Source: Oceanospirillaceae bacterium ASP10-02a (GTDB lineage Bacteria; Pseudomonadota; Gammaproteobacteria; Pseudomonadales; Balneatricaceae). Taken from it: a DNA stretch of 64,000 nt. The stretch spans positions 80,964 to 144,963 of the forward strand of contig CAJIZL010000001.1 in the NCBI GenBank assembly GCA_905182035.1, written 5' to 3'. Both the position numbers and the translations under genes were made by a program. The notes under the pieces were generated by a model, which searched no databases, was not told where the DNA came from, and saw only the letters and a program-made list of their open reading frames with translations. Shown in pieces: positions 58,744-64,000 of this stretch (position 1 is its first letter; each line of letters begins with the position of its first letter).

Positions 58744-58755
58744 TCTCTTTGGCTC

Positions 58756-60003
58756 CTAGCCGTGCACATGGTTAAGCACGACATCATAGATATCAAAATT
58801 ACGTAGGCGTCTGTTAACATCGATACCAGTAACAGTTTGGCTAACAATCAGAGGCACACATTGTTCTGAGATGCCTCCATGAGATCGCAAAGGAACGTCT
58901 AGGCCAGACAGGTCATGACGCTCTGAAGTTGTACCTAACACCTTATTTTTGCTACTAACAACAATTAAGTCTCCCATTCGGTCGGTGGGCAAACCAAACT
59001 TTTCACACCCTGCAGCATTATCAAAGGCGCCTTCAATGCCCTCCATAGACTCCAAGTGATCCAATACTTTAACCCTATGGTCCTGCTTAACATAAACCGT
59101 AGCAAAGGACCCTAAAGCGCCATGATGCACTACATAAGGATCGGTAATTGGCAATATCACCCTAGCTTCATTAACGCCTAACATAGCATCTAATTCAGTT
59201 TGCAAATAAATCACATCTGGATCCCCATCGGCGTCATGTTTCACGTTCATGCCGTGGTCAGCAGTGAGGGCGATACGAGCACCAAGGGCCTCTAGTTGAG
59301 CAAAATAACCATCCATCATGGCATAGAACGCATTGGCACCATCGCTACCTGGCGCAAATTTATGCTGTATATAATCAGTGGTCGACAAATACATAATGTC
59401 GGGCCGCATGGTGTCCATTAGCTTCACGCCAGCAGCAAAAATAAATTCAGACAGGTCTGCACTATAGACCGATGGCACCTCTTTACCCACAAGATCAACC
59501 ACCCCTTCAATACCATGTTCAGAAAGCGTAGCCATGTCTGCTTTTTCTGATGAAAAACAAACACCTGTACCATCACCAAAGGTTAGACCGTGACCTAACA
59601 TTCTACGTAGCTTATCTTTAGCTGTGACAATAACCACTTTAGCACCAGCTTGCTGAAAAGCGCTAAACAAAGTCCCTACCCGCAGTAACTGCGGATCGTT
59701 CATCATTACTTCACGGTCATTCTCTACATCGTAATAAAAGTTACCACAGATGCCATGCACTACTGGTGCAACACCCGTAGCAATTGACATATTATTGGGG
59801 TTGGTAAAGCTTGGCACAACACAATCACAACGCAAGTCTGATCCCTGACCATTAATGATTTTTTCAGCCCAAGGCATCACACCAGCCTTGACCGCTGCTT
59901 CAATATACGCAGGCTCCGAACCATCAATACAAACCGCCACCACAGGCCTATCAGGCCATTTATAAACACGTCCATTTACTTGAATTTCTTGTTTAGCTGT
60001 CAT
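58756..60003 (-). CDS. phnA: Phosphonoacetate hydrolase
   Basis: PhnA cleaves the C-P bond of phosphonoacetate to acetate and phosphate, using two zinc ions. This 415-residue alkaline-phosphatase-fold protein shows Asp27 (AVCIDGSE), the nucleophile Thr67 in SFTNPNN, STTDYIQHKF, TADHGMN and the C-terminal HGGISEQ. With phnW and phnY it completes the hydrolytic route for 2-aminoethylphosphonate, so neither the C-P lyase nor PhnX is needed. It is the first gene of the set and divergent from the LysR gene. Confidence 0.93.
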   Translation of the reverse strand: MTAKQEIQVNGRVYKWPDRPVVAVCIDGSEPAYIEAAVKAGVMPWAEKIINGQGSDLRCDCVVPSFTNPNNMSIATGVAPVVHGICGNFYYDVENDREVMMNDPQLLRVGTLFSAFQQAGAKVVIVTAKDKLRRMLGHGLTFGDGTGVCFSSEKADMATLSEHGIEGVVDLVGKEVPSVYSADLSEFIFAAGVKLMDTMRPDIMYLSTTDYIQHKFAPGSDGANAFYAMMDGYFAQLEALGARIALTADHGMNVKHDADGDPDVIYLQTELDAMLGVNEARVILPITDPYVVHHGALGSFATVYVKQDHRVKVLDHLESMEGIEGAFDNAAGCEKFGLPTDRMGDLIVVSSKNKVLGTTSERHDLSGLDVPLRSHGGISEQCVPLIVSQTVTGIDVNRRLRNFDIYDVVLNHVHG

Positions 60004-60152
60004 GAACCCTTCTCAATTTAATTATCTGGCAGAAATATAAGCTGTTTATTAACAAAAGTAAGAAACAACCCTTTGGCTATTCCAAACAGTCTAAAAGATA
60101 GGCAATATAAAGAACAAATCGATATTTTGTATAATATATATAGGTAATATCT

Positions 60153-61013
60153 ATTAATTATTCACATTTAAAGGCCTTTCATGCAGTTGCGACCCAAGGC
60201 AGCTTCACCAAAGCCGCGGCCAGTCTGCACTTGACCCAACCCACCCTGTCAGATCATGTCAGAGGCTTAGAAGAGCGTTACGCCGTTAAATTATTTAAAC
60301 GCCATGGTCGGGGTGTTATTCTAACTGCCATGGGGCGTGCACTATTGGAATTGACTCGGCGGCAATATGTGCTGGGAATAGAAGTAGAGCAATTACTGTC
60401 TAGCTCTCAAGGTATGCTCAACGGGCAGTTGCGTATTGCAGCTGACAGTCCTTTTCTGATCATGCCCTTGGTGAAGGATTTTTCAAGTCAACATCCAGGC
60501 ATAAAACTAGGTATGAATTTTGGCAATACTCAGTGGGTCATTGAACAGTTACTCGAAGGCCAGGTCGACATAGGTATCATGCCCGAGCGCATCCGGGATG
60601 ATCGTCTAATATCCATACCTTTTCGCCAAGATGAAATTATTTTTTTTGTTGGCAAAGGTCACCCATGGGCACAACGCCGAAATGTCTCACTTACAGAAAT
60701 TGAAGGTCAACGACTTATTATTCGTGAAACCGGTTCTTATACCCGCTCCTTGTTCGAGCAAGAATTACGCCGTCGCCAAATTAATAGCCAACAGGTACTG
60801 GAAATTGGCAGCAGCGAAGGCCTCCGTGAAGCAGTGGCTTTAGGGCTAGGTGTAGGCATTATACAAGCAGGCGAATTAACCTCGGACAATCGTATACAGC
60901 CAGTGCTCATACGCGATACTAAACTAAAAGTAATAGAGCACTTGGCGTGTTTAAAAGAGGCCCAATTGGTGCCTGTTATCAAAGCATTTATTGATAAAAT
61001 AACGCCTCTATAA
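60153..61013 (+). CDS. LysR-family regulator of the phn genes (PhnR-like), probable ATT start
   Basis: The gene is divergent from phnA, the usual place of the LysR activator of phnWAY clusters. A TTG at 60231 is the only conventional start, but it would remove half of the DNA-binding domain. In frame upstream, codons 60153-60230 encode SHLKAFHAVATQGSFTKAAA, exactly the missing start of a LysR helix-turn-helix. The only suitable initiation codon is ATT at 60153 (TAGG eight bases upstream); a stop lies a little before it. With ATT the product is 286 residues. The effector domain follows from about residue 90. Confidence 0.8.
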   Translation: MNYSHLKAFHAVATQGSFTKAAASLHLTQPTLSDHVRGLEERYAVKLFKRHGRGVILTAMGRALLELTRRQYVLGIEVEQLLSSSQGMLNGQLRIAADSPFLIMPLVKDFSSQHPGIKLGMNFGNTQWVIEQLLEGQVDIGIMPERIRDDRLISIPFRQDEIIFFVGKGHPWAQRRNVSLTEIEGQRLIIRETGSYTRSLFEQELRRRQINSQQVLEIGSSEGLREAVALGLGVGIIQAGELTSDNRIQPVLIRDTKLKVIEHLACLKEAQLVPVIKAFIDKITPL

Positions 61014-61069
61014 CGGCTTATATTATTACAGCTTAGTTATACTTTGGCTTTGCTTGGGTTATACCCCAG

Positions 61070-61882
61070 CTACACCTTGCCACCCAAAGTTAAAGTCACT
61101 TGATCGGCAGCAGCCTTAACCTTAAGCCCTATAACGACCACCTGTAACGGATCAAACCGAACACTAGGACCCGATACAGACATGCCACCTACAAGATCAC
61201 CTTGGGCATTACGTATTGCTGCGCCGACACAGCTCATACCTTCATAGCGCTCTTCTTGATCATAAGACCAGCCCCTATTAGCGGTAACTTTAAGATCAGC
61301 ATAAAGTTCTGTGGGTGTAGACAATGTCTTTGATGTATATTGAGGCAGACCTGCGCTTTGTAATAGGGCCTCTAACTTACGCCTTGGCATTTGGGCTAAC
61401 AACGCCTTACCAATACCAGAGGAATGCATTAAAGCCCGCGTACCCGCACTAAAAAAAGCCCGAATTGGATTAGTGGTCTCTACCTGCGCCACAAACACCA
61501 CTTCTGCGTTATCTATTACCGCCAAATTTGCAGTCTCACCCGTAGTTTCCATCAGGTCGCGCAATGGCTCCCGCGCTGCTTCTAAAAAGTTAGTGCGAGA
61601 CAAATAGGCGCTACCTACCCGAAATGCTTCAATGCCCACTTGCCATAACTGAGTATTCTCATCAAAATCTACAAAGTCATGTTGCTGCAGTGTCATCAGT
61701 AAGCGGTGAGCACTGGAGGCTGGCATGCCTACCTGCACCGCCAGGTCACTTAAACTCACTGCATTATGCTGCGCCAAGGCTTGTAGTAACAATATCCCTC
61801 TGTCTAAGGCTTGTACCGTTGATGCATTAGCTTCTGATGGCGCCGATCTTGGCCTACCACGACCTCGTTTAACTTCAATCAT
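61070..61882 (-). CDS. IclR-family regulator (BhcR-like)
   Basis: The basic N terminus (VKRGRGRPRSAP) leads into a winged helix-turn-helix (SLSDLAVQVGMPASSAHRLL, about residues 43-62) and an IclR effector domain with GRALMHSSGIGKALLA-type and SYDQEERYEGMSCVGAAI motifs. It is divergent from the BhcA-like aminotransferase gene, the same arrangement as bhcR and bhcA in alphaproteobacteria, where BhcR senses glyoxylate. The specific assignment comes from that context. Confidence 0.82.
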   Translation of the reverse strand: MIEVKRGRGRPRSAPSEANASTVQALDRGILLLQALAQHNAVSLSDLAVQVGMPASSAHRLLMTLQQHDFVDFDENTQLWQVGIEAFRVGSAYLSRTNFLEAAREPLRDLMETTGETANLAVIDNAEVVFVAQVETTNPIRAFFSAGTRALMHSSGIGKALLAQMPRRKLEALLQSAGLPQYTSKTLSTPTELYADLKVTANRGWSYDQEERYEGMSCVGAAIRNAQGDLVGGMSVSGPSVRFDPLQVVVIGLKVKAAADQVTLTLGGKV

Positions 61883-62147
61883 ATTAGTCTCCTATTAAAT
61901 GGCACAGTTCATAGCTTGGCAGCGCCAACAGTCCACGACAATCCAGGTGTAAAAAAAACACAAAAAATAAGTTAAATTTATTTTTCCAATATTAATATAA
62001 TATAGAAAATGAAATAATATATCTGCTTATTTTACAATTAGTTAATTATTTTAAAGCCTAAGTGGATTTATTTTCCAATAAAATTGTTTAATATAATTTT
62101 AACAGCCAAACTAAGGTCCTAATATAAGTAAAACAAAGGACATCATC
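61883..62147. promoter_or_regulatory. AT-rich divergent promoter region with repeats
   Basis: This very AT-rich 265-base region lies between the IclR gene and the aminotransferase gene. TTTTCCAATA occurs at 61982-61991 and again at 62071-62080, each followed by TAATATAAT; the second is also in a dyad ATTTT-N5-AAAAT. They are candidate IclR-regulator sites. AAAGGA at the end is the ribosome-binding site of the aminotransferase gene. Confidence 0.4.
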
Positions 62148-63314
62148 ATGCAGCATCAAAATCCAATATTCATCCCCGGCCCAACTAATACACCTGATGT
62201 TATAAAAGCCGCTATGAACGTCAGTAACTTTGACCACCGTGCACCAGACTTTGCAGATGACTACATCCCACTACTTAATGACCTTAAAAAAGTCTTTAAA
62301 ACAGAAACGGGTCAAGTCCTGCTCTTTTCTGCCACAGGTACTGGCGGTTGGGAAGGCGCTATAAGTAACACCTTATGTGCTGGTGACAAGGTTCTCATCG
62401 CTCGTTATGGCATGTTCAGCCAACGCTGGATCGATCTTTGCCAACGCTTCGGCCTAGATGTTGAAGTTGTAGAATGTGAATGGGGCACAGGCGCGCCAGT
62501 TGAAGAGTTCGCCCATAGATTACGAGCTGACAAAAAAGGTCACATTAAGGCCGTACTGGTGACTCACAACGAAACGGCTACCGCCGTAAAAAGTGATGTC
62601 CATGGCGTACGTAAAGCCATTGATAATGCTAGCCATAGTGCTTTGTTAATGGTGGATGCTGTGAGCTCTCTAGCTAGCATGGACTTTCAAATGGATGCCT
62701 GGGGAGTAGACATTGCGATTACAGGCGCCCAAAAAGGCTTCATGTTGAATACTGGCCTTGCTATTGTTGGCGTGAGCCCTAAAGCCATGGCTGCTACAGC
62801 AACTGCAACATTACCTCGCTGCTTCTTTGATTTTAACGACATGGCTAATGCCAATAAGATTGGTAGTTACCCCTACACACCGCCTGTACAGCTGTTTAAT
62901 GGCTTAAGGGCCAGTGTAAGCCTATTATTGAACGAAGGCATGAGCAATGTGTATGCGCGCCATCACCGTATTGCAGAAGGAGTAAGAGCTGCTGTAAAAG
63001 CATGGGGTCTTGAGTTATGTGCGCATAGCCCAGAGCTTTATTCCGATACAGTGACAGCAATCATGGTACCTGAGGGTAAAGACGCCAATTTGATCACGCA
63101 ACATGCCTATAAGGCGTATGGCGTATCTTTTGGAGGCGGCTTAGGTGAAATGGCTGGCAAACTATTTCGTATAGGCCATTTAGGCGCAATGACCGATGTA
63201 ATGGTTTTGTCTGGCATCGCCACTGCTGAGATGGTAATGGTAGACCTAGGCTATAATATTAACTTAGGGTCAGGAGTTGCCGCCGCACAAAGTGTTTACC
63301 GACGCGGAGTTTGA
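62148..63314 (+). CDS. bhcA: Class V aminotransferase resembling aspartate-glyoxylate aminotransferase
   Basis: A 388-residue class V PLP enzyme with NPIFIPGPTNTP at the start, Asp170 (LLMVDAVSSLAS), Lys196 (TGAQKGFML) and a C-terminal RIGHLG followed by LGSGVAAAQSVY. These segments, and YSDTVTAI with VPEGKDANLI, follow alphaproteobacterial BhcA, which converts glyoxylate and aspartate to glycine and oxaloacetate. The other cycle genes (bhcB, bhcC, bhcD) are not in the window. Serine-glyoxylate aminotransferase is the alternative role. Confidence 0.8.
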   Translation: MQHQNPIFIPGPTNTPDVIKAAMNVSNFDHRAPDFADDYIPLLNDLKKVFKTETGQVLLFSATGTGGWEGAISNTLCAGDKVLIARYGMFSQRWIDLCQRFGLDVEVVECEWGTGAPVEEFAHRLRADKKGHIKAVLVTHNETATAVKSDVHGVRKAIDNASHSALLMVDAVSSLASMDFQMDAWGVDIAITGAQKGFMLNTGLAIVGVSPKAMAATATATLPRCFFDFNDMANANKIGSYPYTPPVQLFNGLRASVSLLLNEGMSNVYARHHRIAEGVRAAVKAWGLELCAHSPELYSDTVTAIMVPEGKDANLITQHAYKAYGVSFGGGLGEMAGKLFRIGHLGAMTDVMVLSGIATAEMVMVDLGYNINLGSGVAAAQSVYRRGV

Positions 63315-63401
63315 TGATTAACCTGAGGCATATTAATCTGCTTGTTATTTTAATTAGTTTTAACTAATATTGCGCATTAGATACAACTTATGGGATGAGT
63401 A

Positions 63402-63758
63402 ATGGCTTACACTGAAAAATTCCAAACCATGGCAGATCATGCAATGGCTCGCGTTGACGCAGTAGAACCTAGTCAGGTTGATGGACTAGTCGCCGGTGGA
63501 GCCATTTTGCTCGATATCCGTGACAAAGAAGAACACGATAAGGCTAACATTGAAGGTTCTATTAACCTCAGCCGGGGTAAGCTAGAAATGGATATTGAGG
63601 GCATGATTCCAGACTTAAATAGCACCATTATTTGTTATTGCAACGCTAATAACCGAGGTGCTCTATCTGCAGCTGCCTTGCGAGACATGGGCTATGATAA
63701 CGCCATGTTTATTAGCGGTGGAAGAATGGCATATCGCGCTTTAACAAAGGAATCATAA
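63402..63758 (+). CDS. Single-domain rhodanese-like protein
   Basis: A 118-residue rhodanese with LLDIRDKEEHDKANIEGSIN and the active loop CYCNANNRG, where Cys80 would carry the persulfide and Arg85 ends the loop. It is probably cytoplasmic, with no signal peptide. GATGAG lies just before the ATG. It was followed in the ancestor by a methyltransferase gene, of which only a stub remains. Confidence 0.85.
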   Translation: MAYTEKFQTMADHAMARVDAVEPSQVDGLVAGGAILLDIRDKEEHDKANIEGSINLSRGKLEMDIEGMIPDLNSTIICYCNANNRGALSAAALRDMGYDNAMFISGGRMAYRALTKES

Positions 63759-63762
63759 GTCT

Positions 63763-63864
63763 ATGTGGGATCAACCTTAAGCGATTAAAGACTATATCTA
63801 TGGCACAGAGCCGAATGAGTTCTTGCATGCCGACACTTTCCTGCGCCCAATAAAAAACCCCTAG
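63763..63864 (+). pseudogene. Decayed N-terminal stub of a SAM-dependent methyltransferase
   Basis: A frame from ATG 63763 reads MWDQP, then TAA, then AIKDYIYGTEPNEFL before ending at TAG 63862-63864. The pattern MWDxxY...YGTEPNxFL is the well-known start of small class I SAM methyltransferases. CCTTAAGCG sits where Arg-Tyr is expected. The motif I region and the rest are missing, and the frame ends inside the rRNA-operon terminator. I read it as a gene truncated by rearrangement at the rRNA operon. Confidence 0.6.
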
Positions 63865-63880
63865 CTTTTTGGGCTAGAGG
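63852..63880 (-). terminator. Terminator of the rRNA operon
   Basis: On the minus strand CCTCTAGC (63873-63880) pairs with GCTAGGGG (63858-63865), allowing one mismatch, and is followed by six T residues (63852-63857). It lies 20 bases after the 5S gene. Confidence 0.85.
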
Positions 63881-63900
63881 CTCTTTAGTACTGAATGGGA

Positions 63901-64000
63901 AGCTTGGCGATGACCTACTCTCACATGGGGAAACCCCACACTACCATCGGCGCTAAGACGTTTCACTTCTGAGTTCGGAATGGGGTCAGGTGGTTCCATC
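63901..64000 (-). rRNA. rrf: 5S ribosomal RNA, 5' end beyond the window
   Basis: The minus strand contains the conserved 5S segments CACCTGACCCCAT, CCGAACTCAGAAGTGAAACG, AGCGCCGATGGTAGTGTGGGG and the 3' GAGAGTAGG. About 100 of 115-120 bases lie in the window; the 5' end is cut by the window edge. The 23S and 16S genes should follow beyond position 64000. Confidence 0.95.

Overview
The window looks like the chromosome of a marine gammaproteobacterium (Pseudomonadales/Oceanospirillales-like). The evidence is the gammaproteobacterial forms of uvrB, groES-groEL, fxsA, yciB-yciI, yajQ, astA and trhO, a uvrB/aspartate-aminotransferase neighbourhood, gammaproteobacterial 5S rRNA and tRNA-Val, and a sigma-32-type promoter in front of groES. 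Coding density is high, on both strands, with many 1-4 base overlaps. I see no insertion sequence, phage gene or CRISPR array.

Layout. 1-4.9 kb: SMR exporter, SRAP protein, tRNA-Val, uvrB and a class I aminotransferase. 4.8-9.5 kb (minus): Atm1-type ABC exporter, RidA, HAD phosphatase and Na/Pi cotransporter-like protein. 9.7-12.2 kb: alkaline-phosphatase-superfamily enzyme with a GMC oxidoreductase. 12.2-20.1 kb: aldo/keto reductase, then a purine-degradation operon (xdhA-xdhB-xdhC-guaD) divergent from a RutR-like TetR regulator, with a good RutR-type operator between them. 20.2-30.4 kb: SbmA/BacA transporter, DUF1185 protein, succinate-semialdehyde dehydrogenase, Nudix hydrolase, the minus-strand run yciB-yciI-ppiA-mnmC-DUF971, and a hydroxyproline epimerase. 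30.4-42.4 kb: transporters, groESL and housekeeping genes. 42.4-46.9 kb: a ThDP enzyme, GlcG-like protein, M20 amidohydrolase and GcvA-like LysR.

The most distinctive part is 46.9-61.0 kb, which I read as an organophosphonate island. phnW-phnY-phnA encode the route from 2-aminoethylphosphonate through phosphonoacetaldehyde and phosphonoacetate to acetate plus phosphate. A LysR gene beside them appears to start at ATT. Downstream lies a complete five-gene Opp/Dpp-type importer, not one of the usual 2-aminoethylphosphonate transporters, with a structured operator-like region before it. Beyond that are an inositol-monophosphatase-family phosphatase and a sulfatase-fold protein closely resembling phosphonate monoester hydrolases. 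Together they suggest uptake of a conjugated phosphonate (peptide or ester), its hydrolysis in the cell, and full degradation of the released aminophosphonate.

The right end (61.0-64.0 kb) holds an IclR regulator divergent from an aminotransferase resembling aspartate-glyoxylate aminotransferase (BhcR/BhcA) without the other beta-hydroxyaspartate-cycle genes, a rhodanese, a decayed methyltransferase stub, and the terminator and 5S gene of a minus-strand rRNA operon that runs out of the window. Other decay is visible: a TPM-domain gene remnant at 24.9 kb, an orphan coding fragment at 38.4 kb, and an MnmC whose methyltransferase half looks eroded.
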